Assembly: GCA_014281115.1 (NCBI GenBank)
Contig: JACONQ010000021.1
Span: forward strand, 682,001 to 746,000
Reading direction: 5' to 3'
DNA length: 64,000 nt
Origin: Laburnicola sp. R22_1
Taxonomy: Eukaryota; Ascomycota; Dothideomycetes; Pleosporales; Didymosphaeriaceae
The notes below the pieces were generated by a model, which ran no database searches, was not told where the DNA came from, and was given only the letters and a program-made list of their open reading frames with translations. A program made the translations under genes and the position numbers. Of this stretch, positions 48,103 through 58,993 are shown piece after piece (position 1 is the stretch's first letter; each line of letters opens with the position of its first letter).

Positions 48103-50079
48103 AAGGGCCTGGAAGACGGAGAAATTGTTTATGGGTTGTTTGCAGTAGTACTCGCCTTTATTCAAGACAAGCCAAGGACGTTCGATACCATGGGTAGCAT
48201 AAGGGAACCTTGGACGTTAGGGTGACTTGTTATGGGCGCTGAACTGGTGGATATAGAAAGATAAATGAGACATGACGGCAGCCCGCTCCGATCCTCTTCT
48301 TGCTCACCGACCTCGTGCACGCGTGCGAGTAGGTCATCTTTGGCGTTATTGCAGAGTCCTTCGATGTAGTAACATGTGACGGTTCATTATTCTTCTATTC
48401 TTAGGAGTGGAAGGTTAGCCTTTTGCTCCGACATAACACGTGGACAGCCTGTGACGGGTACCGGTAGATCGGAAGGAGACGTTGACAGCAGTCCGGCACT
48501 GGCACTGCCGCTGTCAGTGTGTGGGGTACCACGACGCGGCGCTTGCGTTGGAACTGCGGGGATCACGCTAAACCTGATACCTTAGGTATGGTATACCTCC
48601 CATCTCACTCCCCCATCTCTTAGAGCCACTTCGTGTAGCCCTGTCAGTCTGCCTCGATAATCCATGAGTGACCAAAGATTAAGTAACAAACAGGCAGATG
48701 GAGTGTTGTGATGCGTCTGACTAGTACAGAAGCATAAAACTATTGCGACCTGCCTTTGCGCTATTATCCTCTTAGCATAGGCGTTTATCATATTCTCTTT
48801 ATTTATAATCTTCTGTTTTCATTTCAGTACTGCTCGTTAGGCAGTTACGCTAGCCTTTACAGTATATCTCAAGTTCCATGCATTGGAGACCTCGTCATAA
48901 GATTTTAGTGACGAAATCCCTAAATAGACTTGCAACAAGAGTGAGAATTTGGAATAACGCAAGGGAACGCTTTTATACCCACTTGTAGGCGTGAAGTGAC
49001 ACGTATAGTAATAGGTGATAGCGGTCTCAACTCTCGACCTAGAGTTGAGAAAAAATTTATCAATGGTCTAGAGCGGATTAGATAGTGGCGCAAATGTATA
49101 CATAAGCGCAATAAAATAATAAACACTCCTATCCACACACACGTACAGGTCGTAAGTATCCTAAAATCAAAGCACAGAACTCCACGATCTGCGATCCCGC
49201 CGCGGTATCTATGGAAAGAAGTGCAAATTACATGCCAAATAAAGCATTTAGCAGATATGTTTCTTCGAATCGTCTTTTACCTATTAACGCAATTCGCTGC
49301 AAACTATATTCTGTGGTAAACTCTTGCTCAGGACCCTGTTCTATCAGCATCTAGCTCTCAAAAGCGTCTATGTCTTACAATTTGGCCCCCATGGTAAATT
49401 CTTCGTCTCACTGAAACCCACAAAGATAGACAAGGCAGTTCATAAGCTACCTCACCACTCTAGATCCCAGAAGTGAAATTATAACACTGTCGCCCAATAT
49501 ACTTTGCTCCCATTTTCCAGCTAACTCGATACCTCCAAAACCAGACGGCGAAAACACCCATGAGAATCTAGTGCTGTTCCCACGCAAAGAAAGATGGAGG
49601 GATTCTATAGAACTGATGTGGCAAAAATGAGGACATCGCAAAAAGCCAGCCAGCAATATCCGTTCCGTGTTTATGGCGTGACAGAGAAGGCGTTCCTGTT
49701 GAGGTGCTGGAGAAAGTGATGACGATGATCTGCCTCGTTAAGCCCTTACGGTGCTACACATTGCCTTTCTAGCTCCCGAGCCGTTCCATGGTATCCAAAA
49801 CGAAAGCTACATAGTTTCCATACATCAAATGTCCTGATCAGAGCCATAGAAGATGTTATTGTGATATCTCAGATGCAAATGGTGGTACAGCAACAGCGAC
49901 CAGGAATGAGACTCGCATATGTTACTGAGGGCGTCCGCCAAATCATGAATCGCTTTGCCGAAATTAACGTAATGGATGTTGTTACAGAGGTGTTCAGTGT
50001 CTGAGTCTATATAGTGACCGTGAACACTATAATGGATATGGTCAAGATATGCCCATCATGCACCAAATCTGCACCTATC
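48103..50079. other. intergenic region, no supported gene
   Basis: Nearly 2 kb of balanced to AT-leaning DNA, with only short frames on both strands and no recognisable protein motif. The first few hundred bases may include further decayed 3' sequence of the monooxygenase. Confidence 0.5.
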
Positions 50080-51168
50080 TTACACTTGAAAAGCAACGCC
50101 CTCTCTCTTCACCATAGCCTTGCCGCCGCCCGCGAAACCAGTCCCTTCGCTACGTATCTCTACCAGCCCAGGCTTCAGCCCCTTGTCCTTATCCTTCTTG
50201 ATCTTCTTCCCCTCTTTCTTCTTCTCCTTTGCCCCAGCAACAGTTGTGAGATCCGCATCGCATACATAGCAGTGAACTGTCTCCGGGTCAGGCCCGTCAT
50301 CGTGGGCATCCCGGTGATGTCTGTGCTCTGGCTTCAAGAACCTCTCCACACAAGGTTTGCACAGCACATGTCCGCAAGGTATTGCGATCATAGCTTTTGT
50401 AGCATTCGACAATGCTCTTTGACAGCCTGGGCACGTAGGCGTTGATTTTCCAGTCTCTGCGGACTTTTCCATGCTGAAGTTGACTGTAACGAGGGTTTTG
50501 AGCGACAAAGCGTGTGGATTCTCCGGATGGCTTGATGGGCAAGTAGGGCCTGGTTTGGCTGTCTCCGCATGCTTATAGTTCTGGTCTGGAGTTTCGCCTG
50601 GCACCCAAAAGCTCGGCAGATGGCCTTTTGCCGCCTTCCTTTCTTCGTCCAGTGCTATTTTTGCGCGACTTCGCTCCTCGGTGGCTATTCTCTTCAACTC
50701 TTCCTCGTCAATCTCAAACTTCCTCTTCTTGCCTCTGGCCTCGCCCGCTTTGGCATCCTCCTCCTTGTCTACAACGATCTTGCTGTCCTCCCGGTCCACA
50801 AGCCTCGAAGAAGCACCGTGCTTGACTTGCAGACCCATCTGGACGGCTTCAAAGTCTGCGACTGCGCGCTGGCGTGCCTCTTCCTCGTCTCTCGCTCGTT
50901 GGTCCTCCTCATCTTCCCGGCGCCTCTCAGCAGCCTTCTCTAATCGCTTCATCTCCTTTCGCTGGGCGAGCAAATTCGTCATGGCGCACTCTCGGCAGAA
51001 GAGGTCACCCGACGGACAGCACACTGGGTCGACTGCAGGCAGCAGACATAGTTGGCAGCTTCCGAAGGGCAGGAAGGAGTCGCGTGTTAAGCGGGTTGAC
51101 TGCGAACCCCATGTCGACTTGAGAGAGTTTCGTTCGTAAGCTGTGAATATTGTTTTGGGCGGCGGCAT
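50080..51168 (-). CDS. NOSIP-family RING/U-box E3 ligase-like protein
   Basis: The protein has 362 residues in a single exon. The start is the ATG at 51168 (MPPPKTIFTAYERNSLKSTW); the frame stays open upstream but loses family character. An N-terminal modified RING half (CQLCLLPAVDPVCCPSGDLF, then CREC) is followed by a long charged coiled segment (EMKRLEKAAERRREDEEDQR). A second Cys/His cluster near the C-terminus (CPGCQRALSNATKAMIAIPC, then GHVLCKPCVERF and CYVCDADL) completes the split RING/U-box arrangement typical of NOSIP. Animal NOSIP is a nuclear and cytosolic E3 ligase found with late spliceosomes; fungal members are likely nuclear. The Lys-rich stretch KEKKKEGKKIKKDKDKG could be a nuclear localisation signal. 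It is divergent from the tafazzin gene. Confidence 0.9.
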   Translation of the reverse strand: MPPPKTIFTAYERNSLKSTWGSQSTRLTRDSFLPFGSCQLCLLPAVDPVCCPSGDLFCRECAMTNLLAQRKEMKRLEKAAERRREDEEDQRARDEEEARQRAVADFEAVQMGLQVKHGASSRLVDREDSKIVVDKEEDAKAGEARGKKRKFEIDEEELKRIATEERSRAKIALDEERKAAKGHLPSFWVPGETPDQNYKHAETAKPGPTCPSSHPENPHALSLKTLVTVNFSMEKSAETGKSTPTCPGCQRALSNATKAMIAIPCGHVLCKPCVERFLKPEHRHHRDAHDDGPDPETVHCYVCDADLTTVAGAKEKKKEGKKIKKDKDKGLKPGLVEIRSEGTGFAGGGKAMVKREGVAFQV

Positions 51169-51517
51169 ATTGGTAAAGCTTAGGGTGAGTGCGGCATCAA
51201 ACAGGGCTCTATCAAGGTCGAAAGGTGCGGTGCCTTGCTCCGGCCAAGCCTGCTGTGGGGCAAAGAGCAAACGGAACAGGCGAGAGACGAAGGCGCAACC
51301 ACAACCAGCAACAGCTCCACGAGTGACGCACTGTGATGCGCGTAGGGTCTCTTTCACGCCGGCGAAGGCCAGGGAATGAGGTCGGAGCCTCGGGATAAAC
51401 CCGTGGATGCGTTCGCGTTCGCCGAAAACTCGGTCCAAGCTCTCCGCGCAACCAATCCCCAGCTCCGATGCCATTTCCGCCCATGCCCTGTTTCGCTCCC
51501 ATCTCACTCGACCTTCG
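51169..51517. promoter_or_regulatory. divergent promoter region, NOSIP / tafazzin
   Basis: About 350 bp between the chosen start codons. If tafazzin starts instead at the in-frame ATG at 51407, the shared promoter shrinks to about 240 bp. Confidence 0.55.
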
Positions 51518-52814
51518 ATGCAGCCTGACGAGCAGCCCGTCGCCCCGAGCGGGCCATGGCGCGCTGGGTCGGCCTTTGTCATGGGCGCCGTGGGGTTGCT
51601 CTGCCGCGGATTCCTGCTGGGATTGAGCAGGACGGAGGCGCATGGGTTGGACGCCTTCTTGAAGCTGCTGGACGAGCGGGAAAATGTCGAGGGCAGACAG
51701 AAGGGACTGATCACAGGTGGGCGACGGTCATGATATGCGTACGGTAGACAAGCAATTGACTCGTACAGTGTCTAATCACGTCTCCGTGTACGTACGTTCC
51801 TCCATGCATAACGAGATGGCGCCTCAGAATTGCTGCTCATACGTCATGCCCCAAACAGTCTCGACGACCCTATGATATGGGGAATATTGCCAGCGTCCTA
51901 CCTGTTCAACCCTGATAACATGCGATGGGGTTTGGGGAGCTACGACCTTTGCTTCACCAACAAGTATGGCTCCGCGTAACCACCGACCGCCGTCGTGGAC
52001 TAACATGGCCAGGGCGCTTTCGACCTTCTTCACCCTCGGCCAAGTGCTTCCTACACATCGCACGGCGCACTCGCAGTTCGGTGGGCTCTTCCAACCCACC
52101 GTAACCCAGGCGATCCGTCTGCTCTGTCGCGGTCCTTTTCACGAACAAAATGCTCATCTGCAGAAACCGTCCAAGTCCCTCCGCAGCCCCGACCTTTCCG
52201 ATCCCTTCACCGGCGGCCATCTTATCTTCTCGACCAACGGTAGCGACGCATTTCCATCGCCGGCAGCGTACCTTAGGCGTCGTCATGCCTGGGTCCACAT
52301 ATTTCCGGAAGGAATGATACACCAGAAGGAGGATAAAACGATGCGATATTTCAAGTGGGGAGTTTCGCGCCTTATACTGGAAAGTGATCCCCTGCCGGAC
52401 ATTGTCCCCATGTGGATCGAGGGACCGCAGGAGGCCATGAACGAGGAGCGTACATTCCCACGCTTCATACCACGACCATTCAAGAATATCAGCATCACAT
52501 TTGGCGACCGTCTAGACGGAGAGAAGGTGTTTGGGGATTTGCGCGAGCGCTGGAAGCGAATACGCGAACAGGAAGAGAAGAAGAGCGGAAAGCTGGAGGT
52601 TGGAGTTTTGAGCGACGCTCTCAAACATTCGGAGGAGGTCGTCAAGCTTCGCAAAGAGTGCACAACGAGAGTACGCGCCGCTGTGCTAGCCGTCCGACGA
52701 CTGCGGGGTCATGCAGACGAGGATCCCAAGGCTGGGCTCGCTGAGACGTGGATAAGAGAGGGGCCGAAGAGGGAGGGCAAGAAGGAGGATGGGAGCATTA
52801 CGAAGGACACGTGA
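51518..52814 (+). CDS. TAZ1: tafazzin, cardiolipin transacylase
   Basis: The predicted protein has about 374 residues from exons 51518..51716, 51769..51787, 51859..51963 and 52013..52814. The second exon is only 19 nt. The acyltransferase HX4D motif NHVSVLDDP is assembled across the intron after that tiny exon. Further family motifs are FNPDNMRWGLGSYDLCF, FFTLGQVLPTHR, FGGLFQPTVTQAIRLL and the phosphate-binding FPEG in HAWVHIFPEGMIHQ. An N-terminal hydrophobic stretch (GSAFVMGAVGLLCRGFLLGL) anchors it. Tafazzin remodels cardiolipin acyl chains on intermembrane-space-facing mitochondrial membranes. A longer form starting at 51407 (37 more residues) is possible, and the shorter start is preferred only because family similarity begins there. 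The C-terminal 90 residues are charged and longer than in yeast. Confidence 0.92.
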
Positions 52815-53562
52815 GGTGTGTCGAGCTGGAGGTGTACTCTAATGTATTGTGAGGGGCGTGTATTTTTGCGGCGTTGCTCCCGGCGATTGAGAGCGTTATA
52901 CCCACTAGAAATGGGAGAACGGACGCACTTCTTCTCAAGAACAATCCAAAAAAAAAGTCATATTTCCAGTGTTGAACCTAAGCACTCCTCCAGCCCTCCC
53001 GCTCTTGCCATAAGGAACGGGTATCCGCCGCGTATCAGACAGATGATAATCCAGAAGAGTTCTTGCTCGCAGGCTGTCAGATTAGATCAAGTAATTCAGC
53101 CTCAGCGACGTCTGCCAGCCAACAGCGCGCGCATCCGCGATGGAACCACGGCATAGCCGTCAGGCAGCGGGCTTCATCGGGGAGAGGCAACGAGGGCGGC
53201 TGGCAGTGCGCGGCATCGGTTCATAGATGCGCACGCCGTCTCGGTCTGCTCTTATCATCACCCAGCCTGCGAGCGCTCCACCGGCTGGTCGAAGAGAACA
53301 GCGCAGCGCGGTGGAGGTCAAAGTCGCACAACAGCAGGCGTCGAGCGCAGGAAGGAGGATCTCGGGCAAGCAACGGCCCGGGCCCTGGCGCTTGACCCCT
53401 TCCGGCGTGGTATTCCGTATTTTATATAACGAGCAGCCGCGGCCCCGCAGCACCGTGCGACCAACGCAAGCTAGCACTTCACCGCCTGCCCAATCCGCCG
53501 CAAGCGCCGACCACATGTCGCTTACGAGGCCTATTAAAACAAACCGCACGCCAGCATCAGTC
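52815..53562. other. intergenic region, tafazzin to NC2-alpha
   Basis: It contains the 3' end of tafazzin and the promoter of the NC2-alpha gene. An in-frame ATG at 53515 offers a start 16 codons upstream of the one chosen. No other gene is supported. Confidence 0.55.
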
Positions 53563-54369
53563 ATGGCCACCGACGACTACGCCTACGCCTACGCACCGCG
53601 CTCGCCCGACCTCACCCTCAGCCACGCCTCCGCCGCCGACCACGCGCCCGTCCACCCCCAGCACCAGAGCTATCGCGGCTCCATCTCGCACTCGCTGCCC
53701 TGCTTGCTGCCCTGCTCGCCGCCGGCCTCCTGCCCGACCCTCCAGCGCAAGGCCCTGCCGCCGCCCAGACCCATGCCGCGGGGCGTGCGCAACGAGGAGA
53801 GCATGCAAGATGCAGACTTCGAGCCCGACGCGCCCGACGCGCCCGTCATGGCCACCGACAAGGCTCGCGGCAAGAGACGTGACGACCATGGCACGGCGCC
53901 AAGCGCAGAGAACGTAAACATCACGGTGCACTTCCCCGTCGCGCGCATAAAGCGCATCATGCAGGCCGACGACGATGTTGGCAAGGTAGCACAGGTGACA
54001 CCTGTCGTTGTCTGTAAGTACCCGCCGGCTTCCCAATACGGCATGCCTAGCAATACCACCACCACCCCACCCAATTTGCGCGCCCACGGCTAACAACGCG
54101 TAGCAAAAGCGCTCGAACTCTTCATGGTCTCCCTCGTCACCAAAGCCGCCGCCGAAGCAAAGGCGCGCAACTCGAAGCGCGTCGGCGCCATCCACCTCAA
54201 GCAGGCTATTTCCAAAGAACCGCAGTTCGACTTTCTCACCGACATTGTTTCCAAGGTTGCCGACGCGCCCGCTGCAGACAAGGCCGAAGGAGACGCCATG
54301 GACGTGGATGGCAAGAAGAGAAAGATCTCCAGCAGGAGGAAGAAGAAGAATGACGATGATGACCTTTGA
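53563..54369 (+). CDS. BUR6: NC2-alpha / DRAP1 transcription corepressor subunit
   Basis: The predicted protein has 238 residues from exons 53563..54013 and 54104..54369, with a 90-bp intron (branch gctaac). A low-complexity N-terminal extension (about 120 residues, Pro/Ala/Ser-rich) precedes a histone fold of the CBF/NF-Y type: [20 protein letters not shown], then [20 protein letters not shown], then [20 protein letters not shown]. The intron falls inside the fold's long central helix. The C-terminus carries a basic nuclear signal ([14 protein letters not shown]) and an acidic end. With NC2-beta it binds TBP on promoters and blocks TFIIA/TFIIB entry. Yeast Bur6 is the homologue. The long N-terminal extension is unusual against yeast and may vary between filamentous fungi. 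Confidence 0.92.
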
Positions 54370-55546
54370 GCTGAGCACACGAGACCCGAATTACGACGGA
54401 TGTCTTCTTGAGCAGCTATGCTGTGTTGTGTTTTCCCAGGCCGGGCGGGCTACTTGCAAAGAACGGCAGAGCTCGCAAGGCTCCGACCATGTTGTCTGCG
54501 AATTTTCCAACGCTTCGGCATCCACGAAAGTCTTGCCGCTAATCGTTATCTCGATGATCTCGTAGCACCATCTCGCATCATGAGCCTTGATCATACAATA
54601 TGCTTGTACGAATTATTAGAACGGGGCCGGCGTTGAGCAGGTGTGCATTGTACACTTCTTCATGGATGATTTCTAACTGCATGAAGGTTTTATCTCGGAC
54701 GGGTCAATGCGGCGATACCAATGAACACGGTTTTGTTTTCTTTCTTGATGCTCTTTGTTTGTGATGACTTACTGTAACTCCCTGTACGAAAACGTTTCAA
54801 CCGGGCGCTGCCTGCCGACTAACCTCTCTCCGTCCTTATCTCCTCTCGCATTCGCAATTCTTTGGAAATCATGTACGAAGTTCAGCCTGAACTGTCGATG
54901 AAACGATGGATGAATTGTTGCCTGTCAGTTCTCCGGCCTGCGGCTCAACCATCAGCCAGGATCGCCTAACCACATCTTTCGGCGTGAGAACAGGGCGCAG
55001 ATGAGTTTGTGTAAGGGAAAATTAGGGCCGTCGCTCAGTGTGTCGAGTTCTCATTTTAACTACATCTCAACGCTGGACATGGTGGGGCATGTACTACAAT
55101 TCTGGTTCCCATTCTGGTTCGCGCTTCTCTCCGTAATGTATGCTACGGTTGCTTTCACTTGTTCTATCCTCACATGTGGGTGGAGGCAACCTTTTCGCGG
55201 AAAGTATAGGTTGCGTGCGCCTGATCATTCACTCGTGGCACATTAGGCTGCTGGCAAAGACTCGAATGGAAAAGGCTCGGCGTTGATCAGGCTAGCGTGA
55301 AGATGGCTCTCAGGTGCTGCCTCGGGACGAAGTCGTCCCGAGGTCGAGATGAGGTCATCGACATGCTAACTTTCCCTAGTCATCAACCACTGTGGCAATG
55401 CCATGGAGTGAGGTTTTCTACTCGTGACAGATAACGGCAACTCCCCTTTCCCTTTCGTACCAAGACACGAACTATGAACATGTCTTTGCCATATGACGGA
55501 GACGTACCCTAGTTAACAACAGCACTTGGAAGACAGCATTTACATT
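54370..55546. other. intergenic region before the DHA1 exporter
   Basis: About 1.2 kb without a supported gene. The last several hundred bases are the exporter's likely promoter. The plus-strand frame at 55001-55246 (81 codons, one hydrophobic stretch) has no family support. Confidence 0.5.
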
Positions 55547-57525
55547 ATGAACGGCGATTTCGAATCGTCGGCCCACAGAAGGCGTAGCGACGCGCCTGCT
55601 AATGTTCCGGAGAATGAGTACATGGAAACTTTTGAAGAAGGTCCACGACCGTTGGAGGAAACGAGTAAGAGTGGGAGAAGGAATGGCTCACCATCCAGCT
55701 CGTCAAGCTGGATTACCGACTTTCACAAGGACGATCATGATGGGCATCGCCCATCACTCCGCGCGCTATCACGCGGTGAGGCCGCCACCTCGACGGGCAT
55801 TTCACGGCCTCTTTCTCGAACTGTATCACGTCAGGATACTATATTGAGTCGCATCCGGTCAAGGCCCGCAGTCCCTCCTTTTGACCACCCTCTGGCGCAC
55901 CAGTCGACTGGCGCAGATGTGATTGTCGACTTTGACGGTCTCGATAACCCGTATCGCCCAATCAATTGGCTGACCCAGAAGAAAATTATCACAACTGCTC
56001 TCTACGGCCTATGCACGATGTCCGCGGCCTGGGCCTCGTCTTCCTACTCCCCTGGCACCGCACAGGTGACCCAACAGTTTGATGTCGGCGAACCAGTCGC
56101 GATCCTCGGTACTACGCTCTTCCTCTTTGGCTTAGGTATCGGCCCCTTACTCTGGGCACCTCTGAGTGAAGTCTACGGCAGGAGGATTGTGGTATTAGTA
56201 CCCTTGTTTGTGGGATTGTGTTTTAGCTTTGGGAGCGCGGCGGCAAAAGATTTTCAGACTCTTATGATTACGAGATTTTTCGGGGCTTTTTTTGCGAGTG
56301 CGCCAGTTACGAATATGGGTGGGGTATTGGGCGATTTATATGATCCGACTTGGAGGGGGATTGCAATGGCGGGGTATGCGATGGCTGTTGTAGGCGGCCC
56401 ATGTTTAGGTAGGTTCACATTTCTTCAACAACTTGTACAGTGCCAGGCAAAGTTCTCGTACATAGTGTCACGCGACATGGCGTATCCCGAGGTCCTGGGG
56501 CAACACATTGCATCCAGACTAACATGCTGCCGCTGTACCTTTGCGACTTATCTGGATTCAATTACTGACAGCAAGCAGGGCCAATTGTATCAACCGCATT
56601 CGTCGTACAGCCTTCCCTAGGTTGGCGCTGGACCGAATACTTCACCGGCATCTTGCTAGCCTTCGTCCTCCTCCTTGGCACCATCTTCATCGACGAATCC
56701 TACCCACCCGTTCTGCTCGTTGTCAAAGCCCGTCGTCTACGCCACGAAACAGGGAATTGGGCGCTCCATGCGAAATTCGAAGAATGGGACGTTTCCATCG
56801 CCGAACAGGCGCAGAAGTTCTTACTCCGCCCGCTCCAGATTCTCACGACGCCTATCTGCTTCCTTGTCGCACTGTACGCGAGTTTCTGCTATGGGATACT
56901 CTACATGCAGCTGGGTGGTATTCCGATTATCTTCCTAGAGGAGAGGGGGTGGAAGCCGTTGGTCGCGAGTCTACCATTTTTGTGTGTGTTGATTGGAGCA
57001 ACCCTAGGTGGGCTGATAAACGTATATAATCAGGTGCTTTATAACAAAGCATACCACGCAGCTGGAGAACAGGCTGTTCCTAAAAAGCGACTCCCGCCGA
57101 TGATGATCGGTTCTCTCCTTTTCTCCAGCGGACAGTTCCTTATGGGCTGGACGGCTATACCCTCGGTACACTGGATATGTCCTTGCCTCGGACTCGTCCT
57201 TCTTGGCACGGGCTTCTTCACCATTTTCCAGGCGGCTTTGAATTATCTCGTCGACACGTTCACAGAATATGCTGCTTCTGCGGTGGCTGCGAATACTTTT
57301 CTACGCTCTTGCTTTACGGGCGTGTTTCCCTTGGTGGTGGCGCCGCTTTATCATAATATTGGAGTTGGGCCGGGGTGCTCGGTTACTGGGGGGTTTGCGG
57401 CCCTGTTGATTCCGGTTCCTTTGTATTTTACGTGTATGGGAAGGGGGTCAGGCGGAGGAGTAAGTGGAGTCGAGGGAGTGTGTATGACTAGGTTTTTGGA
57501 AGAAAGGTTGTACGAAGGAAGATAG
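55547..57525 (+). CDS. DHA1-family MFS multidrug/polyamine-type exporter
   Basis: The predicted protein has about 602 residues from exons 55547..56408 and 56579..57525, with a 170-bp intron (branch ttactgac). A long hydrophilic N-terminus (about 140 residues, Ser/Arg-rich) leads 12 membrane helices. Signature motifs are GPLLWAPLSEVYGRR (motif A, loop 2-3), FGAFFASAPVTNMGGVLGDL and YAMAVVGGPCLGPIV (motif C region, read across the intron). This is the Flr1/Tpo1-like drug:H+ antiporter-1 group, plasma-membrane exporters of drugs, toxins or polyamines. After the last helix the frame slips: from about 57430 the family-like tail (KGVRRRSKWSRGSVYD, stop at 57487-57489) lies in the next frame, and one T added to the TTTT run there would restore it. 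As written, the last ~35 residues are out of frame. Function may be unaffected. Confidence 0.85.
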
Positions 57526-57946
57526 AGCAGAAGGTTTCATGCGCCATAATTCCTTCACGTGCTCATCATTCACGAACCGAAGGATGTGTCCCAGGACCCA
57601 GGTTAGTGAATACATTCTACTTCAACACTCAACCTATTAATAAGTTCTCCAGATATTGACAAGGCTTAGTAGTTCTTGATGTGATTGAATATAAGTGCGA
57701 AAGACAGGCATATTGTCCAGTCACCTTCGCCATGTAACAGGACTGACAAATTCACGCCTTTCTCTCCAGGTCGACACGCTACGCACCGCCCATCCTCGCC
57801 ACCAGCCTTGTAGAATGTCACAACACTACATAAATCACACCGCACATTCACACATAAATCTTTCTATTCTCTCACGCCACCTTCCAGCCTCTCCGCAAAA
57901 CTCCTCATCAACCCTCGATCCACAATAATCTTTACACCAAAGAACC
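57526..57946. other. intergenic region
   Basis: 421 bp between the exporter and the next gene on the same strand. It contains a pyrimidine- and ACA-rich leader just before the start at 57947, consistent with a 5' untranslated region. Confidence 0.55.
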
Positions 57947-58756
57947 ATGTCCACCGACTCCGCCACCCATTTCAAATGCACAACGTGCCACACAACGCAC
58001 GCGCACTTCCCCGACACGCTCCCCCCGGGCCCCAGCGGCCACCAATCCCACTGCCTCCTCTGCCTCCTGCACACGCTCTTCCGCGCCATCATCCCCGCCG
58101 CCCCCTCGTGCAAGCTCACGCCCGAGCAGAACGAGAAAAGCACCATGATTCGAATGCGCAAGTACGTCCTCGCTGCCCTCGTACCCGTCGTTGTCCTCGG
58201 CTGTTTTGCGTTCCGCTGGCAGATGCAGTTCTGGAGCCGCGTTGTGGGCGAAAGCGGGGGGCGACCTTGGAAGGAGAGAATGCTGTGGATTGTGCTGTGT
58301 ATGGTTGGGTTGGCACCTTGTGCGTGTGCAGTTGGGTTTGTTGTCTCGGGGGTTTATTACGCTGGTAAGAGTGTGAAGAAGAAGAGAGCGGGGAAGCGCA
58401 GGAAGGGGACGCAGAGCATGGGCGGTGACGCCGCGGATGGAGCTTCGTCGGGTAGTATCGAGGATGGGCCGCTGGGTAGCGTGCGATATGAAGACCTGGA
58501 GGGCGTGGGCGAGAAGATTGAGATTGTTGTTACGCCGCCTGAGGAACCGGAGGTTGCGGTGAAGAGGGAGAATAGGATGAGTAGGATGTTGGGGGTGGTT
58601 GGGGAGAGGTTGAATAAAGGGTATGATGGGAGGGCGGTTAGGAGGGAGAGTTGGATGGCGTCGGGAGAGATGAGGGGGGTGAGGGAAGAGTATCGGGAGG
58701 AGGGTGGAGGGGTGAATAAGCGGGCTAGGCCGGAGACGCAGTGGCCGGCTATATAG
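57947..58756 (+). CDS. hypothetical two-helix membrane protein with CxxC pair
   Basis: I do not recognise the family. The protein has 269 residues and a single exon. The N-terminus has CTTC (C11, C14) and CLLC (C36, C39) with neighbouring His residues, an arrangement able to bind one zinc ion. Two membrane helices follow (about 73-90, VLAALVPVVVLGCFAF, and 112-138, MLWIVLCMVGLAPCACAVGF onward). The rest is a basic then acidic, probably disordered cytosolic tail (KSVKKKRAGKRRKGTQS onward). The layout suggests a membrane-anchored, zinc-ribbon-like protein. Composition is that of a real fungal gene, and the start context (accatgtcc) is good. Confidence 0.7.
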   Translation: MSTDSATHFKCTTCHTTHAHFPDTLPPGPSGHQSHCLLCLLHTLFRAIIPAAPSCKLTPEQNEKSTMIRMRKYVLAALVPVVVLGCFAFRWQMQFWSRVVGESGGRPWKERMLWIVLCMVGLAPCACAVGFVVSGVYYAGKSVKKKRAGKRRKGTQSMGGDAADGASSGSIEDGPLGSVRYEDLEGVGEKIEIVVTPPEEPEVAVKRENRMSRMLGVVGERLNKGYDGRAVRRESWMASGEMRGVREEYREEGGGVNKRARPETQWPAI

Positions 58757-58993
58757 CCTTGCGACAGGGGACTGTGATGTTAGGGGGACTGGTATTTTTG
58801 TAGTACATTAGGAGTATGCTCTTGTTTCTATTACAACCGACAACGCCGATGTACCATGTCGTCCGTACGAAAATATCTAGAAACCCCACCCAACTGTCGT
58901 ATAGAAGCTGTACTTTGTTATGTATACTGGGGTAACAGACTGTAGGGGATCGTACCTTCGCTCAAGTAACCTCCTTTCACACCGCCTGCTTAC

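Noticed and set aside
53557..54378. Minus-strand frame of 273 codons
   Set aside because: It is antisense to the NC2-alpha gene, whose histone fold and splice sites are clear; the frame is a compositional shadow.
55001..55246. Plus-strand frame of 81 codons with a hydrophobic stretch
   Set aside because: It is isolated, short and without family resemblance, and lies in the likely promoter region of the exporter.
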